45,942 bases of DNA, from the NCBI GenBank assembly GCA_027596195.1, contig JADGJG010000089.1:1-45942 (forward strand), read 5' to 3'. Positions 32,761-42,634 of the stretch are shown piece by piece; positions within the stretch are counted from its first letter, which is position 1, and each line of letters opens with the position of its first letter. Below the pieces are notes generated by a model, which had not been told where the DNA came from, ran no database searches, and saw only the letters and a list, made by a program, of their open reading frames with translations. Made by a program: the position numbers and the translations under genes. The DNA comes from Podochytrium sp. JEL0797 (taxonomy: Eukaryota; Chytridiomycota; Chytridiomycetes; Chytridiales; Chytriomycetaceae).

Positions 32761-34143
32761 GTTTGAGTATGGGATGGAGAAGGCGGGGAAAATGGCGGCT
32801 TTTTGTATTTCCTCCGGGATATACAACGCGATGACGCAATTTCATCCACGCGATTGGCGGAAGAATCCCCGTGCCACCACGTCATCGAAAACATTAATTT
32901 CCCCTTCATTTCCATATTGATGTGACGGCTTGGTTGTATACTTACTATGCCCTTGTTGTATAAACAAATGTGACTCGATGGCAGCCAAAGCAATGTTATT
33001 GCAGCAGTAGTTACTCACCCCTGGCGAAGGCTCCCTGTCAAGTCGCGAAGGGAACGACGGTCACTTCTTACCCGGCCTAGATCGCTGGGACATTCAAACA
33101 ACCTGGCTCAAGTCGGAAACGTGGGAGTGGCACTTCAAGGCTTTCGCGTCCCAAATATATCCCAATTGTACCGTGTTTTTCCAATTTCATACTGCGTAGG
33201 GCGGAGCCAAGATCCTGCATTTATTTTGAGTAACAGTTAGCACATGGACACCCATTCTATAATTGCGGTGCTGTGCACGCGACAAAAATAATGCAAACAG
33301 CATTTTTGGTGACAGTAGCGGCTCCATGCCACCGCGTCTGCAAAGTGTTACGTTGGAGAGTGATCTGCAGTCCTGCTGGCAGCACGTTCTGACCAGTGTC
33401 ACCGTAGGGTATGAGGCAAGCAAAAAAGAAAATATATTCTCTTCCGTAATGAGCAAGTTTCCCAACATTCCCTGACCGCATTCGCTATAATTTCCAGCTT
33501 CTCCCCGCTGGGAATAGACCTGATGCCTTTTTGCCTCTTATGATACTGGATCGAGATGGGTAATTATATTTTCACACGGTAACGACTGTAACAATTTTTT
33601 TGTATGGCAGGAGTTTATACAAAAAAAAATGTTAATGTCGAAAAACGTTACAGTCGATAAAAAATGTGACACAGACCAGAACGTGCTGTCATTGGGGTTC
33701 TGCCGCGGGAAACTTTGCTGACTGGGTGGCAGGAGTCGGCCGCCACTGCCACCGATGCTGGACCCATCCTTTTGGTGATCTGAATGATTCATTGGGGACC
33801 TTTCCCGTTTCAACAAACATATGCGAGAAACACCTTACGTATACAAATCAAAACTTCTTTATTCTTATGCAAAGACATGAATCAAAAAATCAATACATGA
33901 CTCCTTTTTCTTGACGGACCTAAACCACGAAACTCGCTGCAGTCAGAGGTCCACAGCTCGTAATCACCATTCCACCCACCGCAACGCGATCATCGGATTA
34001 CGACATGAAGCACATGCTTTGAATGTCATCGACGATGCAGACTGGGTAAGACGTGATTGCTTTTTCCTTCCCGACTTGAGCATATGAAAACGTTTCTGTG
34101 ACAGTTCCCCCCCGATCAACAATTGTATGTTGGGAATGGTCAC
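32761..34143. other. Gene-poor region with a nested inverted repeat
   Basis: No coding sequence of quality is seen. The only structure I can point to is the nested inverted repeat at 33583-33656. The stretch 33000-33190 is G/C-rich and could be an old element, but I find no partner for it in this window. Confidence 0.5.
33583..33656. repeat. Nested inverted repeat (possible MITE remnant)
   Basis: Outer arms CGACTGTAAC (33583-33592) and GTTACAGTCG (33647-33656) are perfect complements. Inside them TTTTTTTGTAT and ATACAAAAAAA form a second pair around an 11-base loop. The whole 74 bp could fold on itself. Confidence 0.7.
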
Positions 34144-34515
34144 ATCAGCGAGTGCCTTGTTTGAGCAAATGCGCGAGTGTTCCATTTAACCCCCTCATAT
34201 CCGTTGTAAACTTAGCGTAAATGTTGTTCGGAATGTGGTTACTTGGTTCTGTCGGGAGCGGACCTGCTGGTATTTGTGATGCCCTCGTTGACGGCTGTCA
34301 AGCCAGACTTCTTGGCCAGCTTAGGCTGGTTCGAGCGCTTAGCAGTGCAAGTGGTGCTGGACACAATTGGTGCCTAAGCTGTTGCCACTGCGGCCAATGT
34401 AAGCAGGCCGGTCCTTCCGGGAGAGTCCATCCTGGAAAATTTTGTTGACCCCGGAAAGACCGTTATACGGTGTGTAGACTAAATTTTTTAGTGTTGTATA
34501 GACGCCGCTATACAC
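34144..34515 (-). pseudogene. Decayed copy of the element gene found at 43681
   Basis: Read on the minus strand, a TATAGCGG-containing leader (near 34512) is followed by an ATG near 34430 and sequence closely similar to 43681-43990. An in-frame TAG replaces the CAG of the other copy about 19 codons in, and more stops follow. Here the frame KKSGLTAVNEGITNT is continuous where the 43-kb copy is shifted, so each copy preserves a piece that the other has lost. Similarity fades near 34144. Confidence 0.7.
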
Positions 34516-34824
34516 GTTCGGCCGACTATGGGACACTGTTAACGCGATGTATTTGCATTGTATCATGAGTGAGCGCGTTAAATTACGTAGCACCGCAATT
34601 GCTCCATTTTCCATCGCAATTGTAAACGCCGCACGTTCTTGTCGTGAAAATCCATTTGAAAATCCCACTGAAAATCCCAACAATTATTTTTTGCACGTTA
34701 AGACGCGTCGACTTGAGCAACACCAGGAGTTGAGGCGGATCCCTCAGGCAACAAATCATCCACGAAAACCCACTTCGATAATCAAACCAAAGGGGAAAGC
34801 CAACGCGAACATCTCAAAGCTTTG

Positions 34825-35400
34825 AGCTCGCATAGCAGCATCGCATCGCGTCCAAACCAAAGCAAAACGTCACATATCTCGTTGCCATCCATCACTGCAC
34901 GAAATAACGTGCCAGACCGGTTCCACTGCGCAACAACGGGCCGGCAAGGACTCAAACCACAAAAACTCGACCAGCTTCACAACCAAAGCTTCCCAACGCG
35001 TCCATAGACCCTCCAAAAGCTGCAGGGTGGAGCAAAAGAGCTCCCAGACGGGGAATTGAACCCCGGTCTCGCCCGTGACAGGGGCGGATACTAGCCACTA
35101 TACTATCTGGGATATACAAAAGTAAAATATTTTAACATCATGAATGCAACGAAGTGAGACTGGCGGCGCCAATCACAGCGGCCGGAAGGGCACTTGCAGC
35201 ACTTTTGACTTTCGTTAATGATGGTGGTTGCCGCAAAACTCAGACTTATGCAGGAGGCCCGGTTTTTTGGTTGCCGTTGGCAAAATGTTGAGGTGGTGTA
35301 TAAGCACTCTTAGACGATTTGGCTTTCTGACGATTCGCTTTCCAAAAAGTGGCCCTCTCCAAATTGGCCTTCCACGATTGACCTACCGTTAGATAAAGTA
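34825..35400 (-). repeat. tRNA-Asp-containing dispersed repeat, copy 2 (inverted)
   Basis: The reverse complement matches copy 1 from the tail (CGCAGTGGAACCGGTCTGGC) through the tRNA to the GAGTGCTTATACACC end. It extends further to a GGCCAATTTGGAGAGGGCC-type segment that copy 3 also has. With copy 1 it forms an inverted pair about 3.5 kb apart enclosing a kinase gene. Confidence 0.8.
35041..35112 (-). tRNA. tRNA-Asp (anticodon GUC)
   Basis: Same 72-nt sequence as the gene at 30984 on the opposite strand, with all stems and the GTC anticodon intact. It lies inside inverted repeat copy 2. Confidence 0.96.
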
Positions 35401-35675
35401 CGGCAACCGGTGTCAGTTGCCGCCTTGGATTCGAAGGTAGGAGGTCGAGGTCTGGAAGGGAAGGTGGGTGCCGAAAAATGTGGCCTCCCCCCAAATGTGG
35501 TGAATGCAACGGAGAAATGAAGAGGAGCAGAAACTCACATGGAGGCTTGTTTGCGTTTTATATTTCGCGGGAACGCTCGTGCTAGTTGCTTTTTAACGGG
35601 CGAGAGTATACCTTGCAGGTCAAGTTAGAACAATATAAGTGGGGGTGAGATGTCAGAATCGCGTTCACAAGCAAA
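35401..35675. other. Intergenic, no gene seen
   Basis: This stretch links tRNA repeat copy 2 to the duplicated kinase 3' end. It has short A/T-rich and G-rich tracts only. Confidence 0.5.
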
Positions 35676-35990
35676 GAATTCGATTTTATTTTTGCAAATT
35701 TGTTACAAAGAAATCAACAACCCCCAAAAGAAAAAGACAATGCAACAGAAAATGCCAAGGCAAACGGAGTTCGAAAACCGGGTGGTAGGAATCGACGAGG
35801 GGAATACACATTTAGAGTTCGAGCATGGGTGATGCCAGAGCAGACATGGAGGCACAAGAGGCGTGCTCAGCCATCGGCAAAGAAGGGGTTCGAACCAACT
35901 CTTGATCCATCAATACTCGAGTAGAGGGGTCGACACACGTCATGGCAAACAAGAGGTCCCACACGTTCTGATACAAATCTGTCATTTTCA
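35676..35990 (-). pseudogene. Kinase C-terminal pseudogene fragment
   Basis: This 315-bp segment is a direct duplicate of the 3' end and 3' flank of the kinase at 36308 (compare 36062-36425). It keeps NVWDLLFAMT, VDPSTRV and LMDQ of the C-lobe but then has a 2-base insertion that shifts the frame before the expected HPFFADV end. The rest of the kinase is missing. The shared 3' flank includes ATTCGATTTTATTTTT. Confidence 0.8.
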
Positions 35991-36307
35991 TCGAGTGAGA
36001 TTAAATCGAGTGCAGACGCGTTCGAATACGCGGAATCGAAATCGGATATTTATAAGCAAAGCATTCGATTTTATTTTTCAAGTTTGTTACAAAAGAAATC
36101 TACAACCCCAAAAGATGTTGGTCGAAAAAAGACACGCAACAGAAAATGCCAAGGCGTTTGACAGTGGTTCAAGACGAGGAAAAGAAGGCACACAATTCCA
36201 AACAAGGGGGAAAGGGCCGTAGGAAGTATCGACGAGAGGGTAACACACGTAGAGTTTAAGCGGGGGTGATGCCAGAGCAGAGATGGGACAAGAAACGACA
36301 CCGGTGC

Positions 36308-37420
36308 TCAGACATCAGCAAAGAAGGGGTGAGCCAACACTTGATCCATCGAAACACGAGTAGAAGGATCCACACGAGTCATGGCAAACAAGAGATCCCA
36401 CACGTTCTGATCCAAATCAGTCATTTCGTCGAGCGGGTATTCTCCGTTGCGGAAAGCCAGGAGCTGCTCGTAACCCGCAGAACCAGACTTGGCCTTCTTG
36501 GCGGCAGTGGGAAGCTCGCCGTGGTCGTTGAGAAGCACGTAAAGGACCATACCGAGGGCAAACACGTCAGCGGCACGACCGTCAAGGTCTTGAGTGGCGA
36601 AAGGAGAATCAGCCAGAAACTCGGGTGGCGACACCTCCTGGGTTCCGTAACTCTTGATTCCAAAAGACGCATGCTTGGCATGCCCAAAGTCGGCGAGACG
36701 CGTCTGAGGACCGGCGGCACCTCCCGACTGGACCAACACGTTCTCAATCTTGACGTCACCATGGAAGAAACCTTGCGAGTGCATGTCGTTGAGAGCCAAT
36801 GCGACCTGCTTCACGATCTGCTTGATGGGGTGGAGGGGAAGCATGGAGTGACCTTCCGTGGAAAACACGTGGGCACGGTGAGCGTACGCCCAAGCCCAGA
36901 GATCGCTGGATCCAGCCGAGAAGGGGAGGGAGATGGATCCCGTGGGGGTATCGATGCGGAGGGATCGAAGAGAGTCGGCGGCTTTGGCGGCTTGGGTGGC
37001 GAGCCAGTCGGAACCAAACAGATCGGTGACGATGTAGAAGTGGCGTTCGTCCTGCCAGTCAGCGAGGAGTCTGATGGAGTGGTTCGATGGTTTCAGGGCG
37101 CGGAGAGATTCGATTTCAGCGGGGAGGGCGGCGTGTTTTGACTCTTCGTGTTTGTAGATGATTTTGACGGCCACGTTTTGTTCGTTTGTCTTCGCGGCGA
37201 GGACAACGCCGTTGGAGCCAAAGCCAACAACGCGGCGCAGAGAGTACGCCGTGGATAAGGGAGAAGACGCAAAGAAGGACACTGCCGCGCGCGCCTTGGC
37301 TTCAGAAGAGAGCCCAGAGTAGAGGGGAAGTGGCAAAGGTGAGATCCGCTGCGTCTTGCGCTGCTGAGTGTGTTGCGCGAGAGAACTGAGCGAAGAAGCG
37401 AGGAACTGAGTCACGGCCAT
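36308..37420 (-). CDS. Intronless protein kinase of the HGD-loop family (member 3)
   Basis: A single frame of 370 residues begins MAVTQFLASSLSSLAQH, a different N-terminus from members 1, 2 and 4. It has VVGFGSNGVVLAAK (about 65), VAVKIIYK (Lys about 86), SSDLWAWAYAHRAH, FFHGDVKIENVL, LADFGHAKHASFG and SYGTQEVSPPEFLADSPF. HRD is HGD; DFG and the VAVK lysine are intact, so activity is plausible. C+G at synonymous positions appears higher than in member 2. A truncated duplicate of its 3' end lies just downstream (35676-35990), showing local unequal exchange. Confidence 0.87.
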   Translation of the reverse strand: MAVTQFLASSLSSLAQHTQQRKTQRISPLPLPLYSGLSSEAKARAAVSFFASSPLSTAYSLRRVVGFGSNGVVLAAKTNEQNVAVKIIYKHEESKHAALPAEIESLRALKPSNHSIRLLADWQDERHFYIVTDLFGSDWLATQAAKAADSLRSLRIDTPTGSISLPFSAGSSDLWAWAYAHRAHVFSTEGHSMLPLHPIKQIVKQVALALNDMHSQGFFHGDVKIENVLVQSGGAAGPQTRLADFGHAKHASFGIKSYGTQEVSPPEFLADSPFATQDLDGRAADVFALGMVLYVLLNDHGELPTAAKKAKSGSAGYEQLLAFRNGEYPLDEMTDLDQNVWDLLFAMTRVDPSTRVSMDQVLAHPFFADV

Positions 37421-38179
37421 TTGTTTGAGTTGTAGTTTCGGGGGGGAAAACGTGGGGGCGCTGCGCTTTTATGCTTTTTGTGGAGGCGGACAAATTGGAA
37501 ATTCGTCATCCCCAAAAAGATTTTGTGGTCAAGTTTTCTGCCACGTTGAAACACTGCGCAACGTGGAACAGCCACAAGGAGAAACTCAGCCTGGGTCCAC
37601 CAATGAACAACACATTGTTCCACCACAACAACACAACCACAGAAGTCCACTGCCACTCTACAGCCACCTAAAACCTCACAGATCGGATCGGTGGCGACGG
37701 GCAGCCACGTCATCTTGTCGCAAGGTTCGACTCGCGATTCCGAATTCTTGCTCATTTGAAATCTCATTTGAAATCCATTTCCCATTCGAAATCACGCCCA
37801 GGATGAACAATAATCTGATATCACGAGCTCGTGATTCACTTTTACAAGCAAATTATATGCAAATGACGAAAAGAGCCTACCTTTCACGCGTTTCCTATCA
37901 TCAATTCCTATCAAACGTGATAGCAAATTGGAAACGCGCACGCCGCGCCTCTCAGATTACAATCTAACAAGGGGATTGCGTGCTAAAAAATTCGTTTCGC
38001 GTGCTCAAATGACGCGACTTTTTATGTTATCTAAAATCATGACAAAATCAAATAGAATGCAGTCAAGAGATCAGTCCTAAGATTCTCACATGTTGCGAAA
38101 ACATCCAAAAATCCAAATATGTTTTTGTGAGGCAAGTCTGGTCGTGCGTGTGCAGTGTGGACTTTGGGGGGCCCGAGAT
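37421..38179. other. Upstream region of kinase 3, no gene seen
   Basis: Open frames here are short and lack coding character. The part next to the kinase start (37421-37480) contains a GGGGGG run. ACGCG words occur repeatedly, for example near 37889 and 37935. Confidence 0.5.
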
Positions 38180-38690
38180 GAGAAACGCGCTTTCACGTCC
38201 CGCTCTCAAGCTTCCCCTCGAATGGGCACCAGCCCAGCGAGCTTGGAACCATCTTCCCCCCGTCTTGAGTAATAATAATCAGAAAACCTGCTTAATCATC
38301 TTCTTGAAATTGCTAATCGAATCGGATTCGAAATCCAAGGCCATTTGTTTTCTGACTTGCCAAAGTTATTTCTCAGCAAAGACGCGTTTTCCCTTCCCCG
38401 CACTCTCGGGCTTCCCCTCGAATGGGCACCAGCCCAACGAAGCTCGCCTCATACTAATGAATGCTTAATCATCTATAGTTCAGATGATTCATCGAATAGT
38501 ATCCGAATGATTCTTTAGTTTTCTGTCTTGACTTGCCGTTGTATTTCTCAGCAGATTTTTATTTGTATTCCTCACGGTTTCAAAGGAATAAAAAGGAAAA
38601 ACTCCAGCTTAATAATCATCAAATTCAAATTGCTCATCGAATCATATTCGAAATCCCTTTTTCACTTGCCGAGTGTTATTTCTCATCGCT
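38180..38690. repeat. Degenerate tandem repeat, unit about 150-200 bp, three copies
   Basis: CCCCTCGAATGGGCACCAGC occurs near 38212 and again near 38409. Each unit then carries GCTTAATCATC (near 38291, 38463 and, as GCTTAATAATCATC, 38607), a TCGAATC/ATTCGAAATCC palindromic part and (G)TTATTTCTCA. The third copy lacks the CCCCTCGAATG part. The array ends just upstream of the small membrane protein gene at 38727. Confidence 0.75.
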
Positions 38691-38726
38691 TTTTTTTCCT
38701 TTCGTAATGTTGCGTCAACTTCAATA

Positions 38727-39089
38727 ATGAATGAAACGGATCCAGAAAAAATAGCAACAATGAACACCGCTTCGCCCCTCATCGACTCATCAATCTCACC
38801 TATCATGAATCCCCCCAAACCAACTGCTTCACGAGAACCCACCACCTCACCGATTCGATCCCATCACCCACTCTTCCATTCCCTCTGCGCTCGATTCCTC
38901 GACTCGTTCACTTCCAACGACAAAGTCGTGGCGTGCGCAGCCAAACTCGCCATTATTGGGCTCGTGATGTTACATATGGCGTTTGTGAGTCTGGTTTGTG
39001 AGCTCATGGAGCGGGTACTGGAGTCCAAGATGGGGCTGGGTGGTGTCGCGAACGCTTCCTCGCGTGGAATTGTGGCGATGGATTATTGA
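38727..39089 (+). CDS. Small single-TM protein, unrecognised
   Basis: An intronless frame of 120 residues starts MNETDPEKIATMNTASPLID. A Pro/Ser/Thr-rich N-terminal half is followed by one hydrophobic helix (LAIIGLVMLHMAFVSLVCEL, about residues 75-95) and a short Gly-rich tail. It is probably a tail-region membrane protein with a cytosolic N-terminus. I do not recognise it. The tandem repeat upstream may contain its promoter. It could also be a chance frame, though the hydrophobic helix is convincing. Confidence 0.5.
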   Translation: MNETDPEKIATMNTASPLIDSSISPIMNPPKPTASREPTTSPIRSHHPLFHSLCARFLDSFTSNDKVVACAAKLAIIGLVMLHMAFVSLVCELMERVLESKMGLGGVANASSRGIVAMDY

Positions 39090-39327
39090 AACCAAGGGGG
39101 TTACCGCACGCGTTTGATTGTTACCACGCTGTTTGCGGGGGTCTTCCTCGTTCTGTACATAACTTGAAGCAATTATGACGCATATGTGCTCATTACGTAA
39201 TGTAAAAATTCAAAAGACGCGGTTTCGCTTCAATAAAATAATCTTGATGTGGCTTTATCACATACCGAATATCCTTTTTATCGAATCGACGCCAGAATCG
39301 ACGCGCTTTGTCTAGGAATCGCCCCAA

Positions 39328-39944
39328 ATGACTTTGCGAAAAATGGCTCCTCGGTCGGACGGCCCAGCGAAACTAACGCCACCTTCCACCCAACCACCAC
39401 TGCCACCAACACACCTCTCGGCCCTCCTCCGCGGAATCTACGACGCCCTCGCCATCCCCTCCGTCATCATCACCATCTACGGGTTCGTTTCGCATCTTGC
39501 TTGGGCGGTGCCCAGATGCGGTTCTAAATCTCGAAACGAAATAGCTCCACCACCATCCAACGATCCCTCCTCAAATCCATCCTCCTTACAACCCTCCTCT
39601 TCCTCACATCCACCTTCCTTCTCAACCACATCCTTTCCCCCGCCGCTGCATACCTCACTTCCCTCTCCTTCTCCGAACCGCCGACCACAACCACACTCAC
39701 ACTCCCAGGCGTCTCCACGTCCACTGAATCAACACTATTGCGGATCGGCGCCGTGTTGAGGGGATTGTATTTCGTCGTGTGGGTGTTCCCCTTACACGCG
39801 GTTTGCGCGGTGTTGAATGCAATGTGGTATCAAGCAATCGCGGATCGCGCGTATGAGATTGTGTATGGGAAGGCAAAGAGTGCAGAAAGAATGTATGAGT
39901 GGTGAGAAGGAATCTCGACACATGCGCACGGTCGGACTCTCACT

Positions 39945-39991
<47 letters not shown>

Positions 39992-40670
39992 CAAAGGTTC
40001 CTGAAAAGAATCTCCTCCGAAATATACCGGTACCTCCTCCTCATGAACCTCATCATCGTCACATGGGCTGTTGCGTCGTTGATTCCGTTTTCGATGGGTT
40101 TTGTGGTTACGTTCCCTGTTGCGTCATGGATCCTCGCGTTTGCAGCGTTCGAGTATAAGTGGTCGCAAAAGGGATGGACGGTGCATAAAAAGGTGGAGTG
40201 TTTGGAAACGCGGTGGGCGTATTTTCTTGGGTTTGGTGAGTTGTGTGTATGCGGGGGAAGGGGGGGGGGGGGTTCTTCGCGACTCTGATACTGTTCGATT
40301 TTAGGACTTCCGTGTACCCTTTGTACGTTCTTTTTTCCGTGGTTTATTGGAACGGGGGTGTATGCGATTCTTTTTCCACTGGTACACGAGTTTTTTTTTT
40401 GATATTTGCGAAACGCGTTTTTTTCCGCTGAAACTGACACACACGCTCCAGTTCATCATCATGGCGAATCAAGCACATCCGCTCCCGCGATCGGAGGAGT
40501 TGAAACGGAGGAGTGACGGCGGTGGTGGTGCGAGTTATGCCGGTGGACGCGTTCGCGTGTTTTTGGTGCCTGGGTTGATGAGTGATGCGATGGTGTATTT
40601 GGTTTGTGGTGGGATGCTGGGGGAGGTGAGGGATGGACGTGTGGGTGGAGGTGATGGACGGCGGCGGTGA
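39328..40670 (+). CDS. EI24: EI24-like ER membrane protein
   Basis: Five exons (39328-39482, 39545-39901, 39997-40235, 40305-40381, 40452-40670) give about 348 residues with several membrane spans. EI24 family motifs are AVLNAMWYQAIADRAYEIV, AFEYKWSQKGWTVHKKVECL, WAYFLGFGLP, GVYAILFPLFIIMANQA. EI24/PIG8 proteins are ER multi-pass proteins needed for autophagy and linked to ER stress responses. The start at 39328 could be replaced by the next Met (39343). Intron 2 contains a (CA)n microsatellite (about 39945-39990) and intron 3 a run of 13 G (40260-40272). It is followed by kinase member 4 in convergent orientation. Confidence 0.9.
39945..39990. repeat. (CA)n microsatellite in EI24 intron 2
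   Basis: About 20 CA units run right up to the splice acceptor AACAAAG. Length changes here would alter the distance between branch site and acceptor. Confidence 0.95.
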
Positions 40671-40979
40671 ATAAGGGAGAGGGGGAGTGGGGGGAACAAG
40701 TTATAATAAATTATTTATTCTGAGATTGCTTCCCAGTATATAATCAATGGAGCCTTCATTGCAGCTCTGCCAGGCCCATGGGAATATTTTTGGGGTGCTG
40801 GGGGTTCATGACGAGTAATGATAAAAATTAATAAAGCAATTGAGTTTTCATATGTGTTGATTCCCAAAGTCGGAGCGTGCTCTCCTATTCCAACCTGCGA
40901 AAGTACCTGTCAAATATCAAACACCAGCTACGATTATATATTGTGATTTTTACAGTTAAATAAACAAAATGAAATATGG
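40671..40979. other. Convergent 3' flanks, no gene
   Basis: A/T-rich sequence separates the EI24 stop (40670) from the stop of the minus-strand kinase (40980). AATAAA-like words occur near 40705, 40830 and 40960 and could be polyadenylation signals on either strand. Confidence 0.5.
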
Positions 40980-42230
40980 TTAATGAAGCCACGGATGCAT
41001 CAACACTTGCTCCAACCCCATTCTCCGGTCAGGATCCACAAAGCACATTCCATTCAGCAACTCCCACGCGCCCCCCTCCTCCCCCAACCACGGCATCACT
41101 TCTACATCCGAAAACATGTACCTCCCTTCATCAAACTCCAAAAGCTGCTGGTACCCGACCCCCCCTCGTTGAATCGCAGCCGAAACAGCCGGCACGCACC
41201 CCGTCTCACTCATGAGCATGAACAACACAATCCCCAACGCGAACACGTCTGCTTTGCGGCCATCGATCCATCGGTTGGATGCCACGAACGGAGAGTCCCG
41301 CAGGAATTCGGGTGGAGATACTTCTTGCGTGGCGTACCGCTTGATTCCGCACTCGACGCGACGCGAGTTTCCAAAATCAGAGAGCATGAGACGTGGGTGC
41401 TCGATTCCGTTGGGACACTGGGACGCAGATTCGGCGAGAATATTCTCGAGCTTGATGTCGCCGTGGTAGTATCCTGACATATGGAGGGAATGCACGGCGG
41501 TCACGGTTTCGCGGAACAGGTGTTGGATGGGACGTAACGGGACGTACAAGCTGCCTCCGGATAGGTGATACTGTCGCATTCGCATGCAACTCTGCCAGGC
41601 CCAGAGGTCACAAGATCCCGTAGAGAAAGGGAATGTGTGGGTCACACGGAGCGCGTCGGCGACTTTGGTGTCAAATGTTAGTGGCGGGAGGTTCGATTCG
41701 GGGATGCTCGAGAGCCAGGCGGTTCCAAACAGATTGGTAACGAGGTAAAAGTGGTGCGAGTCTTGCCATGAAGTGATGTACTCCAACGCGTGGCGGGAGC
41801 ATGTGGGTCCGAGTGGTCCGAGTTCTTTCAGCGTGAACACTTCGCTTGGGAACGGGTCGTCGGCATGTGAGATGCGAGCCTTGTAAATGATTTTGATGGC
41901 GACGGGTCTGCCCGTGGATACGTGTTTGGCACCCAGGACCACACCATTCGCGCCGAATCCGACGACTTTAAGAACTTTGAACTCGCGGAGGAATCGGGTG
42001 GGACTGTGGCCAAACGCGTGGATGACGGCGAGTCGCGCCTTCAACTCGGCAGGAATCGATTCATACAGCTGACGAGTCTTCTTGGACGCAAAGTGCGGCA
42101 GAAGAGTGGAAGGGACAGTGATTTTGAGATTCAGTCGTGAGGATTGTTGCTGTGGCCGGTGTGGGTCTCGGGACGACTCGAGAAGCGTGTTTTTCGAAAC
42201 AGGCTCGGGACTTGCTTCCGGGGTAAGCAT
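40980..42230 (-). CDS. Intronless protein kinase of the HGD-loop family (member 4)
   Basis: A single frame of 416 residues begins MLTPEASPEP, sharing the M-x-TP-x-x-(S/T)P start with members 1 and 2. It has VVGFGANGVVLGAKH, VAIKIIYK, SCDLWAWQSCMRMRQYHL, YYHGDIKLENIL, LSDFGNSRRVECG, RYATQEVSPPEFL (Ala replaces the Gly of YGT) and C-lobe KADVFALGIVLFML. The catalytic Lys, Asp and DFG are intact. It is probably a cytosolic Ser/Thr kinase; substrates are unknown. It lacks introns, as do its paralogs, while the neighbouring EI24 gene has four. Confidence 0.87.
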   Translation of the reverse strand: MLTPEASPEPVSKNTLLESSRDPHRPQQQSSRLNLKITVPSTLLPHFASKKTRQLYESIPAELKARLAVIHAFGHSPTRFLREFKVLKVVGFGANGVVLGAKHVSTGRPVAIKIIYKARISHADDPFPSEVFTLKELGPLGPTCSRHALEYITSWQDSHHFYLVTNLFGTAWLSSIPESNLPPLTFDTKVADALRVTHTFPFSTGSCDLWAWQSCMRMRQYHLSGGSLYVPLRPIQHLFRETVTAVHSLHMSGYYHGDIKLENILAESASQCPNGIEHPRLMLSDFGNSRRVECGIKRYATQEVSPPEFLRDSPFVASNRWIDGRKADVFALGIVLFMLMSETGCVPAVSAAIQRGGVGYQQLLEFDEGRYMFSDVEVMPWLGEEGGAWELLNGMCFVDPDRRMGLEQVLMHPWLH

Positions 42231-42634
42231 TTGCTATTGAAGTGCGGGGAACGGTGGCGCCATGCGATATTATATCTTTTTCAAAGAAACGAACCCTGCG
42301 CTTGCCCGAGAGCGAAAATACCGCATGCTGCGTCATCGCACCCTTGTTTGCCGAATGTGATGAAAACGGATTATTGATGTATGGCACCTCATGCCACATG
42401 GTTACTTAAATTTAGATTTGAAAAACAGGGTGTCCGACAACGCACCGCCAGTCGTCTCAACTTGCAAATTTGGCCCATCTAAGAAGGGAAAGATAACTCT
42501 CTCGATTAGAAAATATTTCATAAAGAGATGATCGGATTACAATCGCGTAAAAATCGGTTAAAATAGGAGAGGGAGCTTTTTGTTACATCTCCTCAGGGGT
42601 AGCTGATATAAAGTCATACTACGTGTGGTTTATT
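42231..42634. other. Intergenic, no gene seen
   Basis: Upstream region of kinase 4 and unique A/T-rich sequence. No coding or structural feature can be supported. Confidence 0.5.

Noticed and set aside
37425..37967. 180-codon plus-strand frame upstream of kinase 3
   Set aside because: It has no domain or hydrophobic pattern, lies in the kinase promoter, and its codon pattern looks random.
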